From: Bacillus sp. CHD6a
GTDB lineage: Bacteria; Bacillota; Bacilli; Bacillales; Bacillaceae_I
Length of the DNA stretch: 64,000 bases
Direction of reading: 5' to 3'
Assembly: GCF_001293645.1 (NCBI RefSeq)
Contig: NZ_LBMD01000019.1
Span: forward strand, 16,934-80,933
Translations under genes and position numbers: made by a program
Part shown: positions 8,430-17,019 of the stretch, in pieces
Layout of the letters: the number at the start of each line of letters is the position of its first letter
Position numbering within the stretch: position 1 is the first letter of the stretch
The notes under the pieces: generated by a model
The model's database searches: none
Seen by the model: only the letters and a program-made list of their open reading frames with translations
What the model was told of the DNA's origin: nothing

Positions 8430-8463
8430 ACCAGCTTGTCACATATATATGAGACAAGCTGGT
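8430..8463 (-). terminator. Rho-independent terminator of metY-metX-hom
   Basis: Perfect 11-bp stem ACCAGCTTGTC / GACAAGCTGGT with a 12-base loop; on the minus strand it runs into TTTATTTT. Lies 34 bases after the hom stop. Confidence 0.88.
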
Positions 8464-8496
8464 AAGAAAGAAGAGAGATTTTCATCAGCCTAAAAA

Positions 8497-9702
8497 TTAT
8501 ACGGTTACTTTTTTCACTGTATGTCGATAATTTCCTTTAAGTTCAAAGGAGACTACATCTTGTATTCCTAATCGAATCCTTTCCACTTCCTCTATTTCTA
8601 CTACTGCCGCATGATTAGAAAAACGAGCTAAAACGGTGATGTCATAGGGAATATCTAAATTCCCATTTTTACTAAACAACACGTACTTTGACGAAGGCTT
8701 GGCATCTTCTTGATACTCTATATAAGCTGGTTTAGAATTAACAGGACGGCTTATTTGAATGATGTCTTCGAGAATGGCACTTGCCGTTGGATACCTACCT
8801 GCTCCAGGTCCTTGCAGCTGAACATTTCCTACAAGATCAGTTTCTATGGAAACTGCGTTTTGCACCCCATCGACCTGATAAAATGGGTGTTCAGTAGAAA
8901 TTAACACTGGCTCTACCTTACACTGAATCCCTGTTTCGCCTTTAAATAACGTGACAATATGCCTGAAGCGCAATCCAAGCTCAGCTGCGCTTTCCACATA
9001 ATCTGCAGTAATTTCTGTAATTCCCTTTCGAATAGTTGACTTTTCCTCTGGTTTTTCACCATAAATCAGCTGACTTAAAACCACCGCTTTATAAAATGCA
9101 TCATACCCCTCAATATCATTGGAAGGATCAGTTTCTGCATACCCGTTTTCTTGTGCTGCTAGTAACGTTGCTTCAAAAGAAAGGCCATCTTTCCTCATGC
9201 TGGATAAGATAAAGTTAGACGTTCCATTAAATATTCCTTCAACTTTTTGAATTCGATTCACTTGCAGAAGTTGCTTTAGAGTTTGAATAACTGGAATCCC
9301 ACCCGCTACCGTTGCCTCAAAACCTACCGTAACATTATTCTTTTTGGCGAGGGCAAGAAGCTCCTCGCCATGATGGGCAAACATTTCCTTATTCGCGGTC
9401 ACCACATGTATCCCTTTTTCTATAGCTTGTGTTAAATAGGTGCGTCCTGGCTCACAGCCCACAATGGCATCAACTATTACATCTAGTTTTTCAATCTCTA
9501 ATAGTTCTTCGTAGTTGGTTGTAAGTAGAACTCCATCTTCACGAGATTGTTCATGTTTTTCCATATTCTTCACAAGGATACCCACTACCCTCACACTTTT
9601 GCCCAATACCTCTTCTAACCTAGTTTGGTGAGATTTTATCGAATGGTGAACCCCTTTACCTACTGTGCCAAATCCAAGGATTGCAATATTTAAGTGAGAC
9701 AT
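8497..9702 (-). CDS. hom: Homoserine dehydrogenase
   Basis: NAD(P)-dependent reduction of aspartate semialdehyde to homoserine. 401 aa from the chosen start. The nucleotide-binding motif GFGTVGKGV is at the N-terminus, followed by VVTANKEMFA, GIFNGTSNFIL and the catalytic region EGYDAFYKA. The long in-frame start at 9750 lies inside metX; ATG 9702 has GGAAG ahead of it and overlaps the metX stop by 13 bases. The segment after GPGAGRYPTASA is short and lacks a clear ACT domain, unlike the 433-aa B. subtilis Hom, so threonine feedback may be altered. Third gene of the S-box operon, so it probably supplies homoserine for methionine. Confidence 0.92.
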   Translation of the reverse strand: MSHLNIAILGFGTVGKGVHHSIKSHQTRLEEVLGKSVRVVGILVKNMEKHEQSREDGVLLTTNYEELLEIEKLDVIVDAIVGCEPGRTYLTQAIEKGIHVVTANKEMFAHHGEELLALAKKNNVTVGFEATVAGGIPVIQTLKQLLQVNRIQKVEGIFNGTSNFILSSMRKDGLSFEATLLAAQENGYAETDPSNDIEGYDAFYKAVVLSQLIYGEKPEEKSTIRKGITEITADYVESAAELGLRFRHIVTLFKGETGIQCKVEPVLISTEHPFYQVDGVQNAVSIETDLVGNVQLQGPGAGRYPTASAILEDIIQISRPVNSKPAYIEYQEDAKPSSKYVLFSKNGNLDIPYDITVLARFSNHAAVVEIEEVERIRLGIQDVVSFELKGNYRHTVKKVTV

Positions 9703-10781
9703 TCTGTCACTTCCTTTCTTTCTAAAATGTTCTGGACATGATGTCCCCATTTTTCGAATTCAACAAGAAATCCATCATGCCCAAATCTTGTCTCCACATG
9801 GATATAGGCCGCATTTTTATTTCGTTTCTTTAATCTTTCAACTAAAGCTTCTCCTAAAAATGGTGGGTAGAGAAGATCCCCAGAAAAACTGAGCATACAA
9901 ACTTTTGCCTCTACTTTTTCTAGCGCGTTTTGCCACCCTCCTCTTTTAAACCCGAGATCATATTGGTCCATTGCCTGAAGAAGAATAAGATAGCTATTTG
10001 CATCAAAACGGTTAGAAAATTTCTTCCCCTGATATTTTAAATAAGAGTCAACCTGATATTCTATATCCGCGCCATCTTTCTTTTCCCTGTTAAACCGGTC
10101 ATTGAATAAGCTTTCCGAGCGGTAAGTGACCAGCCCTACCATCCTCGCTATCTCCATCCCTTTAATGATAGTACCTTCCGAATAGTTTCCGTTATCCCAC
10201 AGAGGATCTGATTTTATCGCATGTCTTCCTATTGAATTATAAGCAAGGGCATAGTCAGTAAAATATGGTGTCACTGCCATTGGTATGAGTATTTCTGAGA
10301 ATTGAGGATACAAATGTCCCCATTCAAGGACCTGCATTCCACCAAGCGATCCTCCCATAATAGCTTTTGCACGATTGATTCCTAAGTTTCGCAAAGCCTG
10401 ATACTGTGAATGCACGATGTCCCTAATCGTTATAGCAGGAAAGGAAGCGCCGTACTTCTTTTTGGTTTCGGGGTTAATGCTCTTCGGCCCTGTACTGCCA
10501 GCACACCCCCCAAGAACATTCATCGTTATTACTTGGTACCTATTCGTGTCGACAAATAGCTCAGGACCAATAAACTTACTCCACCAACCAGGGTAATGAT
10601 GACTTCCAACAGTACCTTGGTTTCCGGATAAAGCATGGCAAACAACAATTACCTCCCCCTCCGGATTCCCTACCCTCTCATATGCTATCTCCACATTTGA
10701 TAATTTTTCACCACTATCTAAAACCAACGTTCCGATCGATACTTTATGGGTATGTTCCGTTTGACAGCTCACAAATCCCAC
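9690..10781 (-). CDS. metX: Homoserine O-acetyltransferase MetX
   Basis: Transfers acetyl from acetyl-CoA to homoserine, activating it for sulfhydrylation. 363 aa alpha/beta-hydrolase fold. Nucleophile elbow GGSLGGMQ (about residue 140), acid FSGDLLYPP (about 298), and catalytic His in RFGHDGFLVE (about 333). The start is GTG 10781, 6 bp after the metY stop; a second GTG at 10772 fits the ribosome site about equally well. The order metY-metX-hom gives the full route from aspartate semialdehyde to homocysteine. Confidence 0.93.
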   Translation of the reverse strand: MGFVSCQTEHTHKVSIGTLVLDSGEKLSNVEIAYERVGNPEGEVIVVCHALSGNQGTVGSHHYPGWWSKFIGPELFVDTNRYQVITMNVLGGCAGSTGPKSINPETKKKYGASFPAITIRDIVHSQYQALRNLGINRAKAIMGGSLGGMQVLEWGHLYPQFSEILIPMAVTPYFTDYALAYNSIGRHAIKSDPLWDNGNYSEGTIIKGMEIARMVGLVTYRSESLFNDRFNREKKDGADIEYQVDSYLKYQGKKFSNRFDANSYLILLQAMDQYDLGFKRGGWQNALEKVEAKVCMLSFSGDLLYPPFLGEALVERLKKRNKNAAYIHVETRFGHDGFLVEFEKWGHHVQNILERKEVTECLT

Positions 10782-10787
10782 TCATTT

Positions 10788-12107
10788 CTATATGTTTTGA
10801 CTGACTACAGCATGTTTGGATTTTCCGGTAGCCTCAAAAAGTGCTTGATTTAGGTCATTTTGAAGATCCTTTAGCGATTCAATTCCAACAGACAAACGAA
10901 TTAAATCTTCTGTCACTCCGGATTTTATTAAATCTTCACCTGTTAGCTGCTGATGTGTGGTAGAAGCAGGATGAATGATTAGCGATTTTGCATCACCAAC
11001 ATTGGCAACATGAGACCAAAGTTTAATACTGTCAATCGCTTTTCTCCCTGCATCCCTTCCACCTTTAATGCCAAAATTTACAATGGATCCGTTTCCGGTA
11101 CCTAAATACTTTTTGGCAAGTGAATGTGCTGGATGATTTGGTAATCCAGGATAAGAAACCCACTCTACTGCTGGGTGGTCCTGTAAATATTTCGCTAATT
11201 CCAGGGCATTCTCATTATGCTTTTCCACTCGTAAGTGTAAGGTTTCAAGTCCCTGTAAAAGTAAAAAAGCATTTTGGGGACTTAAACATGCTCCAAAATC
11301 TCTTAAAAGTTGCACTCTTAGCTTCACTGCGAATGCAAGATTTCCAAAAGTCTGTGCATACTTGATGCCATTATAACTTTCATCAGGCTCAGTGAATCCA
11401 GGAAAATTTGGATGGTCCCAGTTAAACTTTCCGCCGTCCACTACAATTCCCCCAATGGTTGTTCCATGACCCCCAATCCATTTCGTTGCAGAGTGAACAA
11501 CAATGTCTGCTCCCCACTTGATTGGGTTGCACAGGTAAGGTGAGGCAAACGTATTATCAATGATTAATGGTATAGAGTTATCATGGGCTACCTTTGCTAC
11601 TGCTTCCACATCCAGTACACGCAAGCTTGGATTGCCAATAATCTCTCCAAATATCGCTTTTGTTTTCGGTGTAATGGCATTGCGGAAATTCTCTGGATCT
11701 GTTGCATCTACAAACTTTACCTTAATGCCGTACTTAGGAAGAGTTACAGCAAACAGATTATAAGTTCCACCATATAAATTTTCTGCAGCAACAATTTCAT
11801 CTCCAGCATGCGCAATGTTCAATATGGCAAATGCGATTGCTGACATACCTGAACTTGTAGCAACTGCTGCCACCCCACCTTCTAAAAGAGCAAGTCTTTT
11901 TTCTAGCACATCTACGGTTGGATTCATGATTCTTGTATATATATTACCGAATTCATTTAACGCAAAAAGGTTTTGCGCATGGTCCGTGTTTTCAAAAACA
12001 TAGGAAGTTGTTTGGTAAATAGGTACTGCCCTTGATCCTGTCGTCGGGTCTGGCGTTTGTCCTCCGTGCAATAATACTGTTTCCACATCATAATTTTGTT
12101 TGGTCAT
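10788..12107 (-). CDS. metY: O-acetylhomoserine sulfhydrylase MetY
   Basis: PLP enzyme making homocysteine directly from O-acetylhomoserine and sulfide. 439 aa, the length typical of MetY rather than the shorter cystathionine synthases. PLP-lysine motif [18 protein letters not shown] near residue 210 and C-terminal [15 protein letters not shown] follows GGAGG at 8 bases. First gene of the operon, preceded by a SAM riboswitch and terminator, so it is expected to be switched on when SAM is low. Confidence 0.93.
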   Translation of the reverse strand: MTKQNYDVETVLLHGGQTPDPTTGSRAVPIYQTTSYVFENTDHAQNLFALNEFGNIYTRIMNPTVDVLEKRLALLEGGVAAVATSSGMSAIAFAILNIAHAGDEIVAAENLYGGTYNLFAVTLPKYGIKVKFVDATDPENFRNAITPKTKAIFGEIIGNPSLRVLDVEAVAKVAHDNSIPLIIDNTFASPYLCNPIKWGADIVVHSATKWIGGHGTTIGGIVVDGGKFNWDHPNFPGFTEPDESYNGIKYAQTFGNLAFAVKLRVQLLRDFGACLSPQNAFLLLQGLETLHLRVEKHNENALELAKYLQDHPAVEWVSYPGLPNHPAHSLAKKYLGTGNGSIVNFGIKGGRDAGRKAIDSIKLWSHVANVGDAKSLIIHPASTTHQQLTGEDLIKSGVTEDLIRLSVGIESLKDLQNDLNQALFEATGKSKHAVVSQNI

Positions 12108-12138
12108 CCTTCATTCCTCCTAATTACTATTTTCCACA

Positions 12139-12168
12139 AAATAAAAACCCCTTCCTAAGAAGAGGTTA
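12139..12168 (-). terminator. S-box terminator ahead of metY
   Basis: Minus strand: AACCTCTTC, a TTAG turn, GAAGGGGTT and then TTTATTTT. Its 5' arm can instead pair with the 3' end of the SAM aptamer, as in known S-box switches. Confidence 0.85.
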
Positions 12169-12176
12169 TCATTCCT

Positions 12177-12292
12177 CCTCTTATCTCTCAGGCTACTTCG
12201 CCTGCAGGAATTAGCACCATCTCAAGAAAATAAATTCTTGAAGGTTGCCGGACTTCATCGGGCCTGATCCCTCAGTCACTCTGGATAAGAGT
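12177..12292 (-). promoter_or_regulatory. SAM riboswitch (S-box) of metY-metX-hom
   Basis: The minus strand shows the class I SAM aptamer. P1 strands are CTTATC / GATAAG, followed by GAGGGATCAGGCCCGATGAA, then GGCAACC, GGTGCTAATTCCTGCAG and the closing AGATAAGAGG. It ends about 70 bases ahead of metY. Confidence 0.95.
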
Positions 12293-12470
12293 TATTTAGT
12301 TGGTTAATACGTTAAAACATAATAGTATATAATCTACGTTATTCTAAGGAGAAAAAATTATTACTAAAACTTTTTGCAATTATAGCAACTGTAAGCCCCA
12401 AAAGTCAATAAAATATTCTGAAATTTTCAACAACCCTTACTCTTCCACTAATTTCCTAAAAGCAAACTAC

Positions 12471-12499
12471 TTGAAAGTCAAAAAAGGTCAAAGTATAAT
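12471..12499 (+). promoter_or_regulatory. Sigma-A promoter of clpE
   Basis: TTGAAA (12471-12476), a 17-base spacer and TATAAT (12494-12499). The spacer is almost entirely a CtsR box, so a bound repressor would block polymerase. The start point would fall near 12506, leaving a leader of about 440 bases before clpE. Confidence 0.85.
12476..12492 (+). promoter_or_regulatory. CtsR operator 1
   Basis: AGTCAAA-AAA-GGTCAAA, the direct heptad repeat with 3-base spacing recognised by CtsR, the repressor of clp heat-shock genes. It lies between the -35 and -10 boxes. Confidence 0.88.
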
Positions 12500-12517
12500 A
12501 TCCATACAACCTTTAAA

Positions 12518-12534
12518 GGTCAAAACAAGTCAAA
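12518..12534 (+). promoter_or_regulatory. CtsR operator 2
   Basis: GGTCAAA-ACA-AGTCAAA, a second heptad pair 42 bases downstream of operator 1 and just past the predicted start point. Multiple CtsR sites ahead of clpE are also known in B. subtilis. Confidence 0.88.
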
Positions 12535-12568
12535 CTTTTATCAAAAGTGAAATGCCCCCCTATAAAAT

Positions 12569-12901
12569 GAAGCCACTGAAAAACTGATAACGTAAAGTTT
12601 TTATTGATTCCTAGCTGATGATTGGAGCAAAAGGCGAAGACTCCTGAGGGAGATAGCGCTAGGTGGAGACCCCGCAAGCGTAGAGAGGCCACAGAAAAAC
12701 TGATAAAATAAAGTTTTTATTGATTCCTAGCTGTTGATTGGAGCAAAAGGCGAAGACTCCTGAGGGAGATAGCGCTAGGTGGAGACCCCGCAGGCGTAGC
12801 CGAGGAGGCTCCAGCAGTGCCCCTAGGAAAGCGAAGCCATTTGCGGAAATTAACAGCGGTTGTTATAAAAATACTAAAATCAAGACTTTTTCAGTGGCTT
12901 C
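12569..12901 (+). mobile_element. MITE copy 2, in the clpE leader, with a duplicated left half
   Basis: Ends GAAGCCACTGAAAAA and TTTTTCAGTGGCTTC are perfect inverted repeats, flanked by TATAAAAT at 12561-12568 and 12902-12909. A second left end (GAGGCCACAGAAAAAC) starts at 12685, so the left arm and half core occur twice with a period of 116 bp, followed by one right half. The element separates the CtsR-controlled promoter from the clpE ribosome site. Confidence 0.86.
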
Positions 12902-12944
12902 TATAAAATGGATGGGGCTTATCACATCAATATGAGGAGGTAGC

Positions 12945-15083
12945 ATGATGATGAAATGTCAAAAGTGTGAAGTGAATAATGCAACCATTCAACTTAAATT
13001 TCGCTCGAATAACGAGCAAGTACAATTAGTCTTATGCTCTTCCTGTTTTGAAGAAGTAAGAGCACAAATGAAATCTCCGACCCCAAACGGTTTTTTCTCT
13101 AACTTTCCTTTTATGAACGGAGCGTCTAATGAGAATGAAGGATGGAACGCTGCAACTCAACAATCACCTTCAGGAAACAATAAAAGTGGCAGCATACTTG
13201 ATGAGCTTGGAAAAAATATAACCAATATTGCCAAAACAGGTCTTATCGATCCTGTCATTGGACGGGACAAAGAAATTAAACGTGTAATTGAAATACTGAA
13301 TAGAAGAAATAAAAACAACCCTGTATTAATTGGGGAGCCCGGTGTAGGTAAAACTGCGATAGTAGAAGGATTAGCCTTGAAAATTGTAGAGGGGGAAGTC
13401 CCTTCAAAATTAAGAAACAAGGAAATTTACTTGCTGGATGTAGCTTCCCTTGTTGCGAACACGGGAATTCGTGGTCAATTTGAAGAACGCCTAAAACAAG
13501 TAATCGCAGAACTACAAAATAGAAAAAATGTCATATTATTTGTGGATGAACTACACCTTATTGTAGGCGCCGGCTCTGCAGAGGGCTCTATGGATGCAGG
13601 AAACATCCTAAAACCTGCATTGGCAAGGGGCGAACTTCAATTGGTAGGAGCAACGACATTAAAAGAATACCGTCAAATTGAAAAAGATGCTGCACTTGAA
13701 CGCCGCTTCCAGCCTGTAACTGTGAAAGAACCTTCTACAGATGAGGCATTAAAAATTATTAAAGGAATTCAATCAAAATATGAGGACTACCATCAGGTTT
13801 CCTATACTGAACTTGCCATTAAAGCGTGTGTAGAGTTATCTCATCGGTATATCCAAGATCGTTTCTTACCAGACAAAGCGATAGATCTTTTGGATGAAGC
13901 AGGTTCAAGAAAAAATCTGACCTTAAATACGATTGATTTGGAACAAATTGATGCTCGTCTGAGTCAAATTGAAAACGAAAAAAAGGCCGCTCTATCAAAA
14001 GAAGATTATGAAACTGCAGCCAAATTACGGGACGAAGAAGAAAAGTTAGAAGAAAAAAGAAACTCTAATGATCAAGTAGGTTCTGAGCGAGGTCAAGTTA
14101 CGTTAGAAGATATTCAACACATCATGGAAGAAATGTCAGGGATCCCAATAGGGAAATTGCAAGTTGATGAACAAGAAAAATTAAAAAACCTTGCAACAAA
14201 CCTCAACAAAAAAGTTATCGGGCAAGAACAAGCAGTTAATCAGATTACCAAAGCTATTCGCAGAAGCCGTGCTGGCTTAAAAAGGAAAGAGCGTCCAATC
14301 GGTGCATTCTTATTTGTTGGACCTACAGGTGTAGGGAAAACAGAACTGACAAAATCGCTTGCCGAAGAACTCTTCGGAACGAAAGATGCGTACATCCGCT
14401 TTGATATGAGCGAATACATGGAAAAGCATGCAATTTCCAAACTGATTGGTTCCCCTCCTGGCTATGTTGGTCACGAGGAAGCAGGACAACTGACAGAAAA
14501 AGTACGCCGCAATCCTTACAGCATCATTTTACTTGATGAAATGGAAAAAGCGCATCCAGACGTTCTCCACCTGTTCTTGCAGGTCATGGAAGATGGTCGT
14601 TTAACAGACAGCCAAGGTAGAACGGTAAGCTTCAAGGATACAGTTATTATTATGACAAGCAATGCAGGAGTGACAGATAAGAAAATAACCGTAGGCTTTG
14701 AAAAGCAAGACTCTCCTGAAACGAATTCAGTTATTGAGAGCTTATCTAACTATTTCAAACCAGAGTTCCTAAACCGTTTTGATGGCATCATTGAGTTTTC
14801 ACAGTTGCACAAAGATCACTTATTATCGATTGTAGATATTATGCTCGGTGAATTAACTGAGATGTTGAGACAAGAACGTGAGTGTGAATTAACAATTTCA
14901 GATACTGCAAAGGAAAGACTCATTGAGCTTGGGTACAATCCTTCTTACGGTGCAAGACCATTGCGACGGGTTATCCAAGAACATGTAGAAGATTCAATTA
15001 CAGACTTATTGTTGGATGGAGATACCCTTGAGAAGATACACGTGGATGTTACAGATAATCAAATTGTAATTAGTGGAAAATAG
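12945..15083 (+). CDS. clpE: ATP-dependent Clp protease ATP-binding subunit ClpE
   Basis: Hsp100 unfoldase that hands misfolded proteins to ClpP and helps remove CtsR during heat stress. 712 aa. An N-terminal zinc finger (Cys5, Cys8, Cys31, Cys34) is diagnostic for ClpE. AAA-1 has Walker A GEPGVGKT near residue 130 and FVDELH; a UvrB/C-like coiled linker ([19 protein letters not shown]) lies near 345-370; AAA-2 has GPTGVGKT near 460 and [17 protein letters not shown] lies at 12935-12940. Of three consecutive ATGs the second or third is better spaced than the first, so the true start may be 12948 or 12951. Transcribed alone from a CtsR-controlled promoter across an inserted MITE. Confidence 0.95.
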   Translation: MMMKCQKCEVNNATIQLKFRSNNEQVQLVLCSSCFEEVRAQMKSPTPNGFFSNFPFMNGASNENEGWNAATQQSPSGNNKSGSILDELGKNITNIAKTGLIDPVIGRDKEIKRVIEILNRRNKNNPVLIGEPGVGKTAIVEGLALKIVEGEVPSKLRNKEIYLLDVASLVANTGIRGQFEERLKQVIAELQNRKNVILFVDELHLIVGAGSAEGSMDAGNILKPALARGELQLVGATTLKEYRQIEKDAALERRFQPVTVKEPSTDEALKIIKGIQSKYEDYHQVSYTELAIKACVELSHRYIQDRFLPDKAIDLLDEAGSRKNLTLNTIDLEQIDARLSQIENEKKAALSKEDYETAAKLRDEEEKLEEKRNSNDQVGSERGQVTLEDIQHIMEEMSGIPIGKLQVDEQEKLKNLATNLNKKVIGQEQAVNQITKAIRRSRAGLKRKERPIGAFLFVGPTGVGKTELTKSLAEELFGTKDAYIRFDMSEYMEKHAISKLIGSPPGYVGHEEAGQLTEKVRRNPYSIILLDEMEKAHPDVLHLFLQVMEDGRLTDSQGRTVSFKDTVIIMTSNAGVTDKKITVGFEKQDSPETNSVIESLSNYFKPEFLNRFDGIIEFSQLHKDHLLSIVDIMLGELTEMLRQERECELTISDTAKERLIELGYNPSYGARPLRRVIQEHVEDSITDLLLDGDTLEKIHVDVTDNQIVISGK

Positions 15084-15094
15084 AAATTAGTGTA

Positions 15095-15127
15095 AAAAAG
15101 ACTGTCTGAACTGGGCAGTCTTTTTTT
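15095..15127 (+). terminator. Rho-independent terminator of clpE
   Basis: AAGACTG, an 11-base loop and CAGTCTT followed by seven T, 14 bases after the stop. Confidence 0.88.
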
Positions 15128-15314
15128 GTAAGATATTTCCTTTCCATGCTCATCCCTTGCCTGAGGGTCTCCTCTGCCCCTTCTTCCCGCGGGTGTCTTG
15201 GCGCTGGCGCCTTCCCTTCAATCAACTAGGCAATCTCATTCATTCTCATATAAAAAATGAGGTTTATATCAGTTACTGTAAAAGCATACCCTTTGATTTT
15301 TAGATTTTCAGCTG

Positions 15315-15481
15315 GTGATTGGAGCAAAAGGCGAAGACTCCTGAGGGAGATAGCACTAGGTGGAGACCCCGCAGGCGTAGCCGAGGAGGCTCCAGCAGTG
15401 CCCCTAGGAAAGCGAAGCCATTTGCGGAAATCAACAGCGATGTTAAAAAAAATTCTAAAATCATGACTTTTTAGTGTCCTC
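15315..15481 (+). repeat. Core repeat with a degenerate MITE right arm
   Basis: Direct-orientation core (GGTGATTGGAGCAAAAGGCG ... GCCATTTGCGGAAATCAACAGCG). It is followed by AAATTCTAAAATCATGACTTTTTAGTGTCCTC, read in pieces, a decayed form of the MITE right arm. No clear left end, so it is an old or truncated copy. The rest of 15128-15581 holds short core fragments and no gene. Confidence 0.75.
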
Positions 15482-15581
15482 TTCGTAGCCGTAGGAGGCT
15501 CACGTCAGCCCCTTGGAAAGCGAAGCTATTTGTAGCGGCGATTAGCCATTAACAAATATTTTATATCTTAAATTTTGTTTT

Positions 15582-15914
15582 CTATATATCCAGTTCTCCG
15601 TTTAGGTCTAATCCAAATCCTCTTCTATAGAAGCGGAATCCCCGGCTTTTAAATTCAGGTATATAAAATTTCATTTTAGAGTCACCCAAGTTGCCGATAA
15701 ATATTAAATTGTATCGGGTCAAGCCTTGAAGGGTCAATGACTTAAGCGGTTCCCTGCTATCCTTGTCAGGATCTATAATTACATCCACTAACTCCTGCTG
15801 GATGACCTTTTCATTCATGATGGAATTGGCGTTCTCCACTTTAGTCTTCGATTGACACGCCGACACATTAAACAATAGCACAATAGAAAATACTACATGA
15901 AACATACAAGCCAC
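15582..15914 (-). CDS. Small putative lipoprotein
   Basis: 110 aa, starting at GTG 15914 behind GGGAGG. Hydrophobic signal segment followed by the lipobox VSAC (Cys20), so it is probably lipid-anchored outside the membrane. The mature part carries the phrase VIIDPDKDSREPLKSLTLQG and a Phe/Arg/Tyr-rich C-terminus. No family recognised. It lies 79 bp after the start of the deacetylase gene in the same direction but has its own ribosome site. Confidence 0.65.
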   Translation of the reverse strand: MACMFHVVFSIVLLFNVSACQSKTKVENANSIMNEKVIQQELVDVIIDPDKDSREPLKSLTLQGLTRYNLIFIGNLGDSKMKFYIPEFKSRGFRFYRRGFGLDLNGELDI

Positions 15915-15993
15915 GATACTAACCTCCCACTCTTATCGTGACCCTAAGCTCCATCAATATGTGATTTCCCATCATTTGTTACAAAATTGTAAT

Positions 15994-16893
15994 CTACTCT
16001 AGATCATACTCGTGTAGATGAACAAAGCTAAAACCTTGCTCCAATAAGGCCAATACAGCTTCTTTAACTCCTTCTGCTGTTTCACTTTGAGGTTGGTTCA
16101 TATGCAAAATAATGATAGAACCCGAATTTGCTTTTAACATTTCTTGCGTTACCTTTTCCTTTGTAAACGTTGCTCCACCATCACCGATGACATCAAAATT
16201 GACCACTTGAACACCTAAGTCTTCGGTAATTTGAACCGCTGTATCATCATAAAATGCTGTACCCGAACGAAAATATTGTGGTATCTCTCCTGTTATCTCA
16301 AATATTTTTAATTGGTTTTCCATTATTTCTTCCACTATTTCATCTTGAGTAGAAGTACTGGAGATTCCCCAAGCACTTCTCGGAGTAACGGAAAGCGGCT
16401 TATGTTCAGTCCCATGGTTTTGAATTGTGAAGAGGGGATTCTCTGCAAGCTCTACAAATGCCTCATATTGTGCATCAATCCACCTTGCATTGACAAAGAG
16501 GTCTGCCTTTATCTTGTTTTCTACTAGAAATGAAATTAGGTCTTCATCATAACCGCTTCCATTTTCACCGCCACACGCATCCAAAGTAAGAGCGATTACT
16601 TTCTCTTCTGTTTTTAATCGTGTCTTTACCCCTGTAACATACTCTGAAAATTGCGACGACTCACCATAGACTTGTCCATTTACTTCTATTGCGAGGTCCT
16701 CCAGCTTTTGTTTTTGGGATTCTTTCTCTATGTTTACACTGTCTTTATTTTCCTCCTGCTTAGGAACATTCTTTTGTTTTTGAGCATCGTTCATTTCCTT
16801 AACATCATGTTCTGTTACATTCGTATTTGTGTACGATGTACATCCCATTGTTATTAAAAGCATAAACATAAAAACCACAGACTTTTTCCCCAT
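15994..16893 (-). CDS. Lipoprotein polysaccharide deacetylase-like protein
   Basis: 299 aa from ATG 16893 (a longer frame starts at 16938 without a better ribosome site). Lipobox ITMGC near residue 18, a linker rich in Lys, Gln and Glu (about 25-75), then a NodB-like deacetylase domain. The first catalytic motif reads LTLDACGG instead of the usual TFDDG, so one metal-binding Asp is replaced. The histidine motif NHGTEH and the later IILHMNQP are kept. Probably acts on cell-wall or exopolysaccharide outside the membrane; activity with the altered motif is uncertain. Confidence 0.8.
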   Translation of the reverse strand: MGKKSVVFMFMLLITMGCTSYTNTNVTEHDVKEMNDAQKQKNVPKQEENKDSVNIEKESQKQKLEDLAIEVNGQVYGESSQFSEYVTGVKTRLKTEEKVIALTLDACGGENGSGYDEDLISFLVENKIKADLFVNARWIDAQYEAFVELAENPLFTIQNHGTEHKPLSVTPRSAWGISSTSTQDEIVEEIMENQLKIFEITGEIPQYFRSGTAFYDDTAVQITEDLGVQVVNFDVIGDGGATFTKEKVTQEMLKANSGSIIILHMNQPQSETAEGVKEAVLALLEQGFSFVHLHEYDLE

Positions 16894-16942
16894 TTTTCTT
16901 CCATCCCCTGTGCATTTCGACTTTATCTTCCAAGACAAAAAC

Positions 16943-17002
16943 CAAAAAAAGATGACTAGGAAATTGGCTCACTTTAACATTAGGTGAGCCAATTAACTAG
17001 TC
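16943..17002 (-). terminator. Rho-independent terminator of the murE-type gene
   Basis: Long stem on the minus strand: GACTAG, then TTGGCTCAC, an 11-base loop, GTGAGCCAA and CTAGTC, followed by a T-rich run (A run at 16943-16949 on plus). Confidence 0.88.
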
Positions 17003-17019
17003 AGCCTAGATCCTTTTCT

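Noticed and set aside
12300..12470. Possible T-box or further leader RNA ahead of clpE
   Set aside because: No T-box signature or stable conserved hairpin. The region is simply the divergent promoter area of metY and clpE.
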